64,000 nucleotides of DNA, taken from the NCBI RefSeq assembly GCF_900114925.1, contig NZ_FOUR01000008.1:1-64000 (forward strand), read 5' to 3'. How positions within the stretch are numbered: position 1 is the first letter of the stretch; every line of letters starts with the position of its first letter. This DNA comes from Marinobacter pelagius. GTDB taxonomy: Bacteria; Pseudomonadota; Gammaproteobacteria; Pseudomonadales; Oleiphilaceae. The notes under the pieces were generated by a model, which did no database searches, was not told the DNA's origin, and was given only the letters and a program-made list of their open reading frames with translations. Position numbers and translations under genes: made by a program. Shown in pieces: positions 30,116-39,428 of the stretch.

Positions 30116-30640
30116 ATGAAAGACATCATTCCCATGAGAAAAGAGAAAGGTTTTACCCTCATTGAGTTGGTGATGGTAATTGTGATTCTGGGGATTCTTG
30201 CCGCATTTGCGCTTCCTCGGTTTGCGGATCTCAGTGGTGATGCCGAACTTGCAACGGTTCAGGGTGCTCAGGGAAGCGTGAAATCGGCAATGGGGATTGT
30301 GCGCTCTAAAGCTCTTGCAAGTGGCAAGGAGGCAGTAACTGAAGCATCAACAGCTTCGGGAGCCCTTACATTAGAAGGCCAAGCAATTGCGCTGCAAACT
30401 GGTTATCTGGATGCAACTTCGGTTACGACAGCTGCAAGCCTTGACGCAAGTGATTTTTCTTTTGTTCCGGGTTCAGACACAGAGAATGGTGTGGTGACTC
30501 TGGCGACCCCATCTGATGGTGATCCCTGTTTCGTTTTCACTGGCTCTACAGGCAATAACATCCCGGCGGCGGTGAGCACCGTGCGAAATACTTATAATTC
30601 TGCAGGTGGGACCGCCCTCGAGAAATGTCCTACGCCCTAA
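30116..30640 (+). CDS. mshA: MSHA major-type pilin, copy 1
   Basis: A 174-aa prepilin: leader MKDIIPMRKEKG, then FTLIELVMVIVILGILAAFALPRF. The mature protein has SVKSAMGIVRSKALASGKE and a C-terminal cysteine pair (GDPCFVFTG and EKCPTP) likely forming the disulfide loop. ATG 30116 lies 7 nt after GGCGGAG; ATG 30134 is a possible shorter leader. Its N-terminal 35 residues are almost the same as those of the next gene. The GC content is visibly lower than in the biogenesis genes. Confidence 0.87.
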   Translation: MKDIIPMRKEKGFTLIELVMVIVILGILAAFALPRFADLSGDAELATVQGAQGSVKSAMGIVRSKALASGKEAVTEASTASGALTLEGQAIALQTGYLDATSVTTAASLDASDFSFVPGSDTENGVVTLATPSDGDPCFVFTGSTGNNIPAAVSTVRNTYNSAGGTALEKCPTP

Positions 30641-30674
30641 TGGTTTTTAGTCGCGGAAATAGAAGAGGTCTTTA

Positions 30675-31175
30675 ATGAAATTAGTCAGTGAGAAGCAAAA
30701 AGGCTTCACTTTGATTGAGCTGGTCATGGTGATTGTTATTCTTGGGATTCTGGCAGCGTTCGCTCTACCGAGGTTTGCGAACCTAAGTGGGGATGCCAGA
30801 GCCGCAACCGTTGAGGGAGCTGCCGGTTCAATGAAATCCGCCTCTGCAATTGTGCACTCGAAAGCTTTGGCGGAAAACAAAACCGCCGCTAGTGGTGAGT
30901 CCGTCATCTTGGAGGGAGAAACAATCGATCTGATATTTGGTTACCCTGAGGCGAAGGATGTCACTGCTGATGCGGGCACCGGAGGCATATTGGAGGCAGC
31001 GCAGATAAGTACTGGAACGGACGGGGACTTTACTGTTGTTACTCCTCTGGGAGCTACAAGCGTAACTATCCAGGCGAATGGGGCCGCGACGGCTGCCAAT
31101 TGTCAGATTGTTTATACTGAAGCCGCAGATGCAGATACGAAACCGACGGTTGAAATAACAACAAGCGGTTGCTAA
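30675..31175 (+). CDS. mshA: MSHA major-type pilin, copy 2
   Basis: A 166-aa prepilin with leader MKLVSEKQKG and FTLIELVMVIVILGILAAFALPRFANLSGDA. The C-terminal disulfide pair is ANCQIVYTE and the final Cys. It is a tandem paralogue of the gene 34 nt upstream: the helix is conserved while the globular domain has diverged strongly. Which of the two forms the pilus fibre cannot be told from sequence. Confidence 0.87.
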   Translation: MKLVSEKQKGFTLIELVMVIVILGILAAFALPRFANLSGDARAATVEGAAGSMKSASAIVHSKALAENKTAASGESVILEGETIDLIFGYPEAKDVTADAGTGGILEAAQISTGTDGDFTVVTPLGATSVTIQANGAATAANCQIVYTEAADADTKPTVEITTSGC

Positions 31176-31237
31176 GCGAGTAAACACAAGAATAGGCGGA
31201 TTCTTGCTATTGGGGTTTCTAAAGGAGCTTGGGAAAG

Positions 31238-31708
31238 GTGGCAGTCTTAAGATCTTCAGGCTTCACCCTGGTAGAGTTCGTCATGGTTATCATACTGCTC
31301 GGCGTACTCTCTGCACTTGGCATAGGATTGTTTGCTAGAACCTCTACCTTCTCTCCTTTGCTGGCCACACAGCAACTCTCCTCAGCCACGCTGCTTGCCC
31401 AACAGGCAGCGTTGGCGGGGAATCCTTCCAGTAGCATTGTCATTCGACAGTTAGCTGATGAGCTCCAGTTCGAGGCTGCAGGCGAGAGTTTCGCTTTGGA
31501 CCGCGAAGGTTCATCACTGAGCTACCGTATCAGTAGCGGCTCTTTCGCTCCGATTCCGGCAGCAGGGCTAACCGTGTCGTTCAACGGATTCGGTCGGGTC
31601 GCTGCCCCGGTACCACGTGAAAACATCGATTTCCGCATTACCGGATCCAGCCAGTACAATCTGTGCCTGAGCTCGTTGGGTGCAGTCTACCAGGGCGCCT
31701 GCCAGTGA
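31238..31708 (+). CDS. mshC: MSHA minor pilin MshC
   Basis: A prepilin-like protein of 156 aa from GTG 31238 (MAVLRSSG-FTLVEFVMVIILLGVLSALGIGLF). The leader is short and Glu at mature position 5 is kept. AAAGGAG lies 10 nt upstream; a TTG at 31229 is in frame but only one base from that site. The stop overlaps the mshD GTG (GTGA). Minor pilins of this kind prime pilus assembly. Confidence 0.82.
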   Translation: MAVLRSSGFTLVEFVMVIILLGVLSALGIGLFARTSTFSPLLATQQLSSATLLAQQAALAGNPSSSIVIRQLADELQFEAAGESFALDREGSSLSYRISSGSFAPIPAAGLTVSFNGFGRVAAPVPRENIDFRITGSSQYNLCLSSLGAVYQGACQ

Positions 31709-32202
31709 AGCGGCAGTCCGGTGTTACCCTGGTCGAGCTGATCATTACCATCGTGGTGCTCGGCATTGCTATCGCCGGGGTAGTTGGGGCATTTGCTGTG
31801 ATCAGTGGCCGTAGCGCAGACCCGCTGAACCAGACCCGCGCCATTAACCTTTCCCAGCTGTATATGGATGAAATCCTGACTCGCTACTACGACGAATCCA
31901 CGCCAGTGGGTGGCGGAAAAGTGGCGTCGGGAGATGTGGATTGTGCTACCGGTGGTCCCGATGGCGAGACTCGACCGACCTTTGATGACGCCGACGATTA
32001 CGATGGGCTGGCGGATTCCCCGCCGAAGGATGGAGAAGGTGACGATCTTTCGGGTTACGGTGGCTTTGCGGTAACGGTGGCAGTTACCTGTGCCGGCTCG
32101 GAGGTCGGTGTTGCCGAGGAGGATGCCAAACGCATCGACATCACCATCACCGATCCCTCCGGCCAGGACTGGCTGTTCACCGCTTATCGGACTAATTTCT
32201 GA
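31705..32202 (+). CDS. mshD: MSHA minor pilin MshD
   Basis: A 165-aa prepilin from GTG 31705: MKRQSG-VTLVELIITIVVLGIAIAGVVGAFAVISGRSADPL. Val replaces Phe at mature position 1 and Glu5 is kept. NLSQLYMDEILTRYYDESTPVGGG is typical of MshD. It overlaps mshC by 4 nt and mshO by 1 nt. Confidence 0.85.
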   Translation: MKRQSGVTLVELIITIVVLGIAIAGVVGAFAVISGRSADPLNQTRAINLSQLYMDEILTRYYDESTPVGGGKVASGDVDCATGGPDGETRPTFDDADDYDGLADSPPKDGEGDDLSGYGGFAVTVAVTCAGSEVGVAEEDAKRIDITITDPSGQDWLFTAYRTNF

Positions 32203-32984
32203 TGCGACGGTCGGCTGGTTTTACTCTCGTTGAGTTGGTGATGGTGATCGTGTTGCTGGCGATTATAGCTACCATCTCGGTCCAGTTTGTAACCCTGTCG
32301 ACCCAAGGTGCCCTGGATGTGGGTTCCCGGCAGCAGCGGGCATTGCAGGGTGTGGTGGTCAGTGAGCAGATTTCCCGGGAGCTTCGGCAGGCGTATCCCA
32401 TTTCAGTGCGGACTGCCGGGAGCTGTATCGAGTGGCTGCCAGTCATATCAGCAACAACCTATATAAAACGGACCTCGGGGCCGAACTTCAATGAAATTGA
32501 AGTCGTCCCGTTTGGCGGAAACCCGTCGTTCGGTGATGCTCGAGCACTTATCTATGGCTATGGCTCGCCAACGGTTGATGCCTTGTACGACACTAGCGAT
32601 CCGGGGCCGGTCAGTCCGCTAATCACCAGCATCGATAACAATGTCTCCCCAGCTGTTATTAACTTGTCCGATGGCCACAAGTTCAACCAGAACTCTCCCG
32701 AGCGGAGGTTGTTCGTGGTTGGTTCGCCCATCAGCCTGTGCCAGAGCGGTCGGTTTCTCTACCGTTACAGAGATTATGGTGTTGACCCCTCTCAGCCGAC
32801 ACCTCCGGTCGGTGGAACCCGTGAGGTGCTGGCTGCAAATCTGACCGGCACCGTGGGTTTTTCGTTCATTCCGCCAACTCTTCAACGAGGGGCGCTGGTA
32901 GGTTTCTCGTTCACGCTTGAAGATCCCCGTAGCGGCGAAACCACAACCGTGAGGCAGGAGGTGCAGATCCGTAATGTTCCCTGA
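32202..32984 (+). CDS. mshO: MSHA minor pilin MshO
   Basis: A 260-aa prepilin starting MRRSAG-FTLVELVMVIVLLAIIATISVQFVTLSTQGALDVGSRQQ, a size and layout like GspJ-type minor pilins. The REQISRELRQAYP-like segment after the helix (EQISRELRQAYPISVR) fits MshO. Its 3' end overlaps mshP by 11 nt. Confidence 0.83.
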   Translation: MRRSAGFTLVELVMVIVLLAIIATISVQFVTLSTQGALDVGSRQQRALQGVVVSEQISRELRQAYPISVRTAGSCIEWLPVISATTYIKRTSGPNFNEIEVVPFGGNPSFGDARALIYGYGSPTVDALYDTSDPGPVSPLITSIDNNVSPAVINLSDGHKFNQNSPERRLFVVGSPISLCQSGRFLYRYRDYGVDPSQPTPPVGGTREVLAANLTGTVGFSFIPPTLQRGALVGFSFTLEDPRSGETTTVRQEVQIRNVP

Positions 32985-33405
32985 CTCTCATTCTTTCAAG
33001 CATTTAGCAATCCGTTACCAGCACGGTATTGGGCTGCCCATTGCGCTGTTTGTGATCACCGTACTGGCCTTGCTGGTGGTTGGTATGGCCCAGCTTCAGC
33101 AGGCGACCGGGCAGTCGGTGAGCCTTCAGATTCAGTCTCAGCGGGCGTTTTATGCGGCTGAAACTGGGGCGCAGTTGGCGGTGGCTGAGGTGCTGGATTC
33201 AGGGAGCTGTGCTGGCGTGCTGACAGAGCAAGTATATACCCTTGGAGCCCTTAGCGAGTGCAAGGCTCGACTTTCTTGTGCCGTAACCACCCCCCTGCCG
33301 ATACCGGGAAGTGGCAGTAATAGCGTGTTTACACTGACCAGTGTTGGAGAGTGTGGTTCTGGTAACGAGCTGGCCAGCAGAACGGTGGAGGTCAGGGTGC
33401 GATGA
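32974..33405 (+). CDS. mshP: MSHA minor pilin-like protein MshP
   Basis: A 143-aa protein with one membrane helix (HGIGLPIALFVITVLALLVVGMAQLQQATG) followed by SVSLQIQSQRAFYAAETGAQLAVAEVL, a PilX/GspK-like pattern. The residues around GIGLPIALFV depart from the FTLIE consensus, so PilD processing is uncertain. It overlaps mshO by 11 nt and mshQ by 4 nt. Confidence 0.8.
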   Translation: MFPDSHSFKHLAIRYQHGIGLPIALFVITVLALLVVGMAQLQQATGQSVSLQIQSQRAFYAAETGAQLAVAEVLDSGSCAGVLTEQVYTLGALSECKARLSCAVTTPLPIPGSGSNSVFTLTSVGECGSGNELASRTVEVRVR

Positions 33406-36398
33406 AGATGGTATCGATTCGCGGAAGTTGGGAGAAGGTGCTTCTCAAGTGGTGTTTGGTCAGTATTTTGGTATTGCTCCCAGCCAGTTACGTTTGGGCT
33501 GAATGCTCACCATTTGCGGGTCTTGCATCAATCAATGAAATTGTTGATGAAAACAACAACAAATTTATCGAGGTAAAGAGGCTGTCCACTTCCTTGGTGT
33601 GGCCCAGCAGCAACCCATGGACTTTAGAGTTCTGTTTAGCGAATGGCGCATGCAGTGGAACATTGGATCTGCCTGCTGCAATCTCTGATGGAAGTTTATG
33701 GTTGGTGCGATACGTCGATAAAAATGACAATCCAAGTATTAATCTTGCGGGCATGGATATTCGTTTGATGGATGCAGATGGTCGAACAGTTGATTACGTG
33801 AGAGTAGGGAATTCCTCAACGGCAGAAGATCCAGAGTGCCCAATCAATTCCTCGGAACTACCTTTCGACAACGAACTAGAAATTGTTGGCGGGGAAAGTG
33901 GCAAATACGCCAGGCGCTCCCCTGATGGCAGCGGCGACTGGGGCCTTGCCTCTGGTGCTTCGGATGGGAAAGACACCGAAGAAACCACTAACGATGAGAA
34001 TGTCCTCGGACCGGTAATCAGCATTGGCGATGTGACTGTCTCACAAGGGCAGGCCGCAACCTTCGACGTTATCATGGAAAGCGCGAGTGCCCGTGATGTC
34101 GTAATTGATTATGAGACGTACGACCTTTCAGCAGTTCAAGGTCAGGATTATGAGTACACAAAAAATCAGCTCACTATCCCTGCAGGTCGGACCGACGCCA
34201 CGATTACTGTGCCAACCCTACGAACAGGGAGCCAGGATGCAAAACAGTTCTATGTGTTACTTCAGAATCCTAGAGTTTATGAGAGTCCAGCGGATACTGT
34301 CGGTTCTCCATATGGACGCCTCGCTACACAGGTGGGGGTTGCGACCATTGAGCCGATTATTAGTCGGCTCGACCATTTTGAGATTGACGTTGCGTCAACA
34401 GCGAGTTTTTGCGCCCCAGTGGAAGTGGTGGTCAGCGCGCGGGACATCAATAATGCCGTTATTGATGATTACACGGGCAATATTTCTCTTGAGACAACGT
34501 CCGGAACTGCGAATTGGGCACCGGGACCATCCGGATCACTTGAGGGCATTCTCTCCCCTGACCCCGACCTCGATAACGACGGCCAGGCCGAATATCAGTT
34601 TGATCTGAGTGACAACGGCTCTATCAGTCTTTACCTACAGAACACTACCTCTGATTCACTTCGCATTAGGGTGAGCGACTTGATGCTTGGGGTGCAAAGC
34701 ACGTCGTCGGCGGTAAGGTTCCAGGACTTTGCCTTTGTCATAGAGAGTGTTGATGCGAACGCGTTAGATATTATCGCTGAGCGTGATCATGAGTTTATGG
34801 TTAGAGCCGTCAAACGCGATCCTTCTGACAGTTCCCGGTGCGGCTTGGTGACCGAGTATGATGGTGACGTTAATGTTGAGGCCTGGCTGGAAAGGACCGG
34901 CAATGACGCTGGTGGATCACCCCCAGCTCTGCTGACTGGCCAGGGGATGGTATCGCTTCCCGATTCGCCACCGGGTACGAGCAATTTGCTGCTTGAGTTT
35001 GAAGGCGGTGAAGCGCCTTTTTCACTGCGAACTTCTGATGTTGGTCAGTACAGACTGAGTTTGGTCGACAATGCTTCGAAATTCGTTGTTGATGAGCAAG
35101 GAGCGCCTCTAACAATTGTCGGCGAAAGTTCCATCTGGACAGTACGGCCGGACCGTTTTGAGGTCGAGGTGACTGATAACCCGGGTGCTACTGATGCGGA
35201 GGGGGCGGTTTTTCGAAAGGCCGGTCAGGATTTTGAACTTATTGTTAGGGCACTGGGGAGGCAAGGTAGCTCGCTACAATCCTATGGTGGCGAAGGAAAT
35301 CCTCAGGGTGCGGAAGTTACTCTGGACCTTCTCCAACCTGCTGAAAAATCAACCGGGACTCTGGTTGGAACAACGACTCTTCAAGGTAATGACTTCGCCG
35401 GTGGACAGGCTTCTGTAATGGATCTTAGCTGGAATGAGGTGGGCATCATTGAGCTTACTGCGACTAATGCCAGTTACCTGGGGATCACTCCGGCAATCGA
35501 TGGGCGATCCGGCCCAGTCGGGCGCTTCATACCGGATCGTTTTGAAGTATCTGTGGAGTCGGGCGAACTGAATGCATTTTGCAGTGTTTCTGCTCCGTTT
35601 ATCTATGCGGGGCAGCCTGGTACTTGGTTGATTGTGCCCGAGCTTAAAATCACGGCCTACGGGCCTGGAAACTATGTCACAAAGAACTATACCGAGCCAG
35701 GCTTTCAAAAGTTGATTCATTCTGATGTGCAAAGGGTCGCTCCAATCAGTGATAACACGGCTGAAAATTTGTCTGGCGTGAACTACCCAGTGTCAATGGC
35801 GCTGGAGCCAGGTACGTTATCCGTAGCGGCGCCCGGAGTGATGTCCTTTGACTTTTCTTTGAATGATCGTTGGCGCTATCAGAAGTCTGTAGAATCGATG
35901 GTAGGCCCTTTCAACCCGGACCTTACCGTTCAGATTCCCAATGTTGAAGATTCCGATGGTGTGGCTGCCAGCGGGGCAGTTACGGTTAGCCCCGAGGCGC
36001 CACTCGAAATCCGCTACGGCCGCCTGCAAATGGAAAACGTCTACGGCCCCGAAAATGTGGACGAATTGTTCATGCCATTTTCCGCCGAGTATTGGAATGG
36101 CTCGGGCTTCGTGACGAATACCGATGATGTTTGTACGGCCTGGAACACAGCAGATATCAATGACCCCGAGGATTACCATTCGCTAGTTGCGGACTCGTCG
36201 GTTATGGCCGGCGGCCTTGGCGGACCACTGGTTCTGGAGCCTAACGGGGATCGCGGCACTGATACTCTGATCTGGAACATGCCCATCTGGCTCGAGGGCG
36301 ACTGGAACCAGGATGGTGTGCTGGAGGATCCTTCGGCGACGGCGACGTTTGGGGTGTTTCGGGGGAATGATCGGATTGTTTATTGGCGTGAGCGGTAA
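33402..36398 (+). CDS. mshQ: MSHA large exported protein MshQ
   Basis: A 998-aa protein with a signal peptide ending near VWA at residue 33, a lamin-tail-like region (SINEIVDENNNKFIEVKRLSTSLVWPSSNPWTLEFCL), a Calx-beta-like stretch at about 205-310 (VTVSQGQAATFDVIMESASARDVVIDYETYDLSAVQGQDYEYTKNQLTIPAGRTDATITV) and a DUF6701-type C-terminal region at about 560-998. It is probably a pilus-tip or surface-exposed adhesin-like component; that role is inferred. Base composition is much more AT-rich than the upstream biogenesis genes, except near its 3' end. Confidence 0.85.
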   Translation: MKMVSIRGSWEKVLLKWCLVSILVLLPASYVWAECSPFAGLASINEIVDENNNKFIEVKRLSTSLVWPSSNPWTLEFCLANGACSGTLDLPAAISDGSLWLVRYVDKNDNPSINLAGMDIRLMDADGRTVDYVRVGNSSTAEDPECPINSSELPFDNELEIVGGESGKYARRSPDGSGDWGLASGASDGKDTEETTNDENVLGPVISIGDVTVSQGQAATFDVIMESASARDVVIDYETYDLSAVQGQDYEYTKNQLTIPAGRTDATITVPTLRTGSQDAKQFYVLLQNPRVYESPADTVGSPYGRLATQVGVATIEPIISRLDHFEIDVASTASFCAPVEVVVSARDINNAVIDDYTGNISLETTSGTANWAPGPSGSLEGILSPDPDLDNDGQAEYQFDLSDNGSISLYLQNTTSDSLRIRVSDLMLGVQSTSSAVRFQDFAFVIESVDANALDIIAERDHEFMVRAVKRDPSDSSRCGLVTEYDGDVNVEAWLERTGNDAGGSPPALLTGQGMVSLPDSPPGTSNLLLEFEGGEAPFSLRTSDVGQYRLSLVDNASKFVVDEQGAPLTIVGESSIWTVRPDRFEVEVTDNPGATDAEGAVFRKAGQDFELIVRALGRQGSSLQSYGGEGNPQGAEVTLDLLQPAEKSTGTLVGTTTLQGNDFAGGQASVMDLSWNEVGIIELTATNASYLGITPAIDGRSGPVGRFIPDRFEVSVESGELNAFCSVSAPFIYAGQPGTWLIVPELKITAYGPGNYVTKNYTEPGFQKLIHSDVQRVAPISDNTAENLSGVNYPVSMALEPGTLSVAAPGVMSFDFSLNDRWRYQKSVESMVGPFNPDLTVQIPNVEDSDGVAASGAVTVSPEAPLEIRYGRLQMENVYGPENVDELFMPFSAEYWNGSGFVTNTDDVCTAWNTADINDPEDYHSLVADSSVMAGGLGGPLVLEPNGDRGTDTLIWNMPIWLEGDWNQDGVLEDPSATATFGVFRGNDRIVYWRER

Positions 36399-36402
36399 AA
36401 GT

Positions 36403-36614
36403 GGGGGCTGAAGAAAGCTTTCTTCTGACCCCGGCTTAGGCTGTGCCGCCGTGCTCTCGGATGAAAATGGGGTCAGATGAAGGCTTTCATCAGACCCCGG
36501 GGGCTGAGACTGTGCCGCCGTGGTCTCGGATCAAAATGGGGTCAGATGAAGAATTTCATCAGACCTCGAAGTGTGTGTAAAAAAGGGGTCAGAAGAAGGT
36601 TTTCTTCTGACCCC
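36403..36614. repeat. Cluster 2 of 30-bp palindromic repeats (4 copies)
   Basis: Copies lie at 36403-36432 (AAG type, two changes in the left arm), 36469-36498 (ATG, one mismatch), 36538-36567 (ATG, two mismatches) and 36585-36614 (AAG, perfect). The first three are 66 and 69 nt apart. CTGTGCCGCCGTGCTCTCGG at 36441 recurs with one change at 36510, showing a tandem duplication of a 69-nt unit. Six A residues before the last copy make it a terminator for ntrC on the - strand. The cluster fills the mshQ-ntrC convergent gap. Confidence 0.95.
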
Positions 36615-36651
36615 AACTTGAGAACTGCAAACCCCGGCGGTTTGCTTCTCG

Positions 36652-38085
36652 TCAATCTTCTCCGGTTTCCGGGTGATCCAGTCCCAGTTCGTTGATCTTG
36701 CGGGTGAGGGTGTTTCGGCCCCAGCCCAGCAGGATCGAGGCATCCCTGCGCCGGCCGCCGGTGTGCTTCAGGGCGGTCTCGATCATGATTTTCTCGAACT
36801 CGGGGATGGCTGTGTCGAGGATGCCTTTCTTGCCCCGTTTGAGTTCCTGTTCGGCCCAGTTACGCAAGCCCTCCTGCCAGGTCTGGCCGGTGGCGGTGGT
36901 TTCAGCTTCGGCCTGGTGCAGGAGCTCGGGTGGCAGGTCGTCGATGTGGATTTCCCGGCCGCTGGCCATGACGGTCAGCCAGCGGCAGGTGTTTTCCAGC
37001 TGGCGGACGTTGCCGGGCCAGGGCAGGGTGGTGAGGTATTCCTCGGCGTCCGGGCGCAGGATCTTGGGCTCGACGGCCAGTTCCTTGGCGGCTCGTTTGA
37101 GGAAGTGCTGCATTAGCCGGGGAATGTCTTCCCGCCGTTCGGCGAGCTTGGGCAGGTGTACCCGAATCACGTTCAGGCGGTGGAACAGGTCCTCCCGGAA
37201 GCTGCCGGCCTGGACCAGTTTTTCCAGGTCCTGATGAGTGGCGGCGATTATGCGCACGTCCACCTTGATCGGGGTGGTGCCGCCGACCCGATAGAACTCG
37301 CCGTCCGCCAGAACCCGAAGCAGTCGGGTCTGGGTGTCCGCCGGCATGTCCCCGATCTCGTCCAGGAACAGGGTGCCGCCGTTGGCCTGTTCAAAGCGCC
37401 CCTGGCGGGCGGCACCGGCCCCGGTAAACGCGCCTTTCTCATGACCGAACAGTTCGGATTCAATCAGGTCCTTGGGAATTGCCGCCATGTTCAGGGCAAT
37501 GAACGGGTGCTTGGCCCTGGGGCTGTGATTGTGCAGGGCCTGGGCCACCAGTTCCTTGCCGGTGCCGCTTTCACCGTTGATCAGAACCGTGATGTTGGAG
37601 TGGGAAAGCCGGCCGATGGCCCGGAAAACCTCCTGCATGGCAGGGGCCTCACCGATGATCTCGGTGTTGCGCTGAACGCTTTCGGTCTGAGGCTCGGACT
37701 TGGCCCGCTGCTCATGGCTATGGGCCACGGCACGTTTGACCAGGGCCACGGCATCGTCCACATCGAAGGGCTTGGGCAGGTATTCGAAGGCGCCGGTCTG
37801 GTAACTGGTGACCGCACTTTCGAGATCCGAGTGCGCGGTCATGATGATCACCGGTACATCCCGGTGTGCTTCCACGATCTGGGAGAGCAGGGTGATACCG
37901 TCCACGCCCGGCATACGGATGTCACTGATAATGGCATCGGGGTGTTCGTGTTCCAGGCGGGTCATGATGCTTTCGCCGCTGTCAAAGACCCGGGGGTGCA
38001 TGCCGGCCTGGTTCAGGGCGCGCTCCAGCACCCAGCGAATACTGCGGTCGTCGTCTATGATCCAGACGTTCGCCGGTTGGCTCAT
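36652..38085 (-). CDS. ntrC: Nitrogen regulation response regulator NtrC
   Basis: NtrC (GlnG), 477 aa: receiver domain with phospho-acceptor Asp55 ([11 protein letters not shown]), sigma54-activating AAA+ domain (GESGTGKE Walker A, GAFTGA sigma54 loop, Walker [13 protein letters not shown]) and a Fis-type HTH at the C-terminus ([20 protein letters not shown]). It activates sigma54 promoters under nitrogen limitation. The start overlaps the ntrB stop by 4 nt. Confidence 0.96.
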   Translation of the reverse strand: MSQPANVWIIDDDRSIRWVLERALNQAGMHPRVFDSGESIMTRLEHEHPDAIISDIRMPGVDGITLLSQIVEAHRDVPVIIMTAHSDLESAVTSYQTGAFEYLPKPFDVDDAVALVKRAVAHSHEQRAKSEPQTESVQRNTEIIGEAPAMQEVFRAIGRLSHSNITVLINGESGTGKELVAQALHNHSPRAKHPFIALNMAAIPKDLIESELFGHEKGAFTGAGAARQGRFEQANGGTLFLDEIGDMPADTQTRLLRVLADGEFYRVGGTTPIKVDVRIIAATHQDLEKLVQAGSFREDLFHRLNVIRVHLPKLAERREDIPRLMQHFLKRAAKELAVEPKILRPDAEEYLTTLPWPGNVRQLENTCRWLTVMASGREIHIDDLPPELLHQAEAETTATGQTWQEGLRNWAEQELKRGKKGILDTAIPEFEKIMIETALKHTGGRRRDASILLGWGRNTLTRKINELGLDHPETGED

Positions 38086-39176
38086 GGGTTTTCCTCCAGG
38101 GGCAGGAAGATGATGAAGTCGGTTTTCCCGGGCTCGCTCTCACACTCCACAAGCCCGTGATGTTGTCCGATGATGCTCTGGGTAATGGAAAGGCCGAGGC
38201 CGGTACCACTGGCGCGGCCACTGATCATCGGATAGAAAATGTTCTGCAACAGGTCCGGCGGGATGCCGGGGCCGTTGTCGATCACGTCCACGCGGCAGGC
38301 CAGGCGGTAGCGTTTATGGCCGATGGTGAACTGGCGCAGGGCGCGGGTCCGGAACATGATGGTGGGCGGTTCTTCATTGCTCGCCCCGGTCTGGTTCTCG
38401 AACGCGGCCTCCATGGCATTGCGGGCGATGTTAAGGAAGGCCTGAATCAGCTGTTCCTTGTCGGCCCAAAGCTCCGGCAGGCTCGGATCGTAATCGCGCT
38501 GGAAGGTCACCCGGCCTTTGCTCTCGGCCTCGAGTAACGTGCGCACCCGCTCCAGCACCTCATGGATATTGGTGGGCGCGAACTTGAGCGCCTTGTTCGG
38601 CCCGAGCATGCGGTCCACGAGGCTGCGCAGGCGGTCGGCCTCGTCAATGATCACCCGGGTGTATTCCCGCTGGTCTTCGTCGTTCAGCTCGCGGTCAAGC
38701 AGCTGTGCTGCGCCACGGATACCGCCCAGGGGGTTCTTGATCTCGTGGGCCATGCCGCGGACCAGAATGCGCGAGGTTTCCTGTTGGGAGATCAGGTCCT
38801 CTTCCCGGCTGATGCGGAGCAACCGGTCCCGGGGCTGGATTTCGATGAGCAGTTCTGTCGGTTCGAGGGAAATCGGGGTGACCGAATAGTCCACGGTCAG
38901 CCTTGCTCCGCTGGTGAGCACGAATTCCGCTTCCCGGCGGGTATAGGCCTGTCCGTTTTTCAGGGCGGCGTCCAGGGTTTTGAGGGCGTCCTCGGATGCC
39001 GCGAGAATCTCGCGAAACGGGTGGCCCTGGCTGCGGGTGAGGCTGGTTTCGAACAGGCTCTCGGCGGCGGGGTTCAGGTAACGGATTCTAAGGTTGTCCT
39101 CGAGTACCAGCACCGCGGTGGTCAGGCTGTCGAGAATGCTCTTGTATCCGTCATTTGTGGCCGGGGCGAACGCCAT
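38082..39176 (-). CDS. ntrB: Nitrogen regulation sensor kinase NtrB
   Basis: NtrB (GlnL), 364 aa from ATG 39176 (MAFAPATNDGYKSILDSLTTAVLVLEDNLRIRYLNPAAESLF): PAS domain (about 10-120), H-box MAHEIKNPLGGIRGAAQLLDREL, and HATPase with DNGPGIPPDLLQNIFYPMISGRASGTGLGLSI. In this family PII controls its kinase/phosphatase balance toward NtrC. A longer in-frame reading upstream (to 39332) would run through the sigma54 promoter and is rejected. Confidence 0.95.
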   Translation of the reverse strand: MAFAPATNDGYKSILDSLTTAVLVLEDNLRIRYLNPAAESLFETSLTRSQGHPFREILAASEDALKTLDAALKNGQAYTRREAEFVLTSGARLTVDYSVTPISLEPTELLIEIQPRDRLLRISREEDLISQQETSRILVRGMAHEIKNPLGGIRGAAQLLDRELNDEDQREYTRVIIDEADRLRSLVDRMLGPNKALKFAPTNIHEVLERVRTLLEAESKGRVTFQRDYDPSLPELWADKEQLIQAFLNIARNAMEAAFENQTGASNEEPPTIMFRTRALRQFTIGHKRYRLACRVDVIDNGPGIPPDLLQNIFYPMISGRASGTGLGLSITQSIIGQHHGLVECESEPGKTDFIIFLPLEENP

Positions 39177-39220
39177 GGGCAATTCCTGTCGTGTCGTTTT
39201 AAAGATGACGGGGTAGGAAT

Positions 39221-39236
39221 TGCAAAAACCGAACCA
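39221..39236 (-). promoter_or_regulatory. Candidate sigma54 promoter of ntrBC
   Basis: On the - strand TGGTTCGGTTTTTGCA has GG and GC in exact -24/-12 spacing, with TTGCA fully matching and three of the four bases after TGG variable. Transcription would start about 35 nt before the ntrB ATG. Confidence 0.6.
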
Positions 39237-39388
39237 CTTTGGCCAATTTGCCCCAAAAGATGGGCAAAGGCGGGGCCCGTGCCCGCTATGGCACGGCCCG
39301 CGTGCCGTACACTGGTGCATGACGTTGGCCAAGAAGGTGGTCAGCCGGGCAATTCCGCCCTGTTGCTGATCAAAGTATGGCCTCTATC

Positions 39389-39414
39389 TGGTGCGATCGC
39401 ACCAAACTGGTGCA
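39389..39414. promoter_or_regulatory. NtrC-type dyads upstream of ntrB
   Basis: The 17-mer CGCACCAAACTGGTGCA (39398-39414) matches the NtrC consensus TGCACCA-N3-TGGTGCA in all but the first base. It shares its left arm with a perfect 16-bp palindrome TGGTGCGATCGCACCA (39389-39404). The pair lies about 170 nt upstream of the predicted ntrB start, in the 252-nt gap between the DUF4124 gene and ntrB. Confidence 0.7.
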
Positions 39415-39428
39415 AATAATTGTGGGGG

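Noticed and set aside
36403..36614. Possible CRISPR array (four repeats with spacers)
   Set aside because: Repeats are full palindromes with mismatches, spacers are duplicated and not unique, the same element occurs singly or in pairs at other loci, and no cas gene is present.
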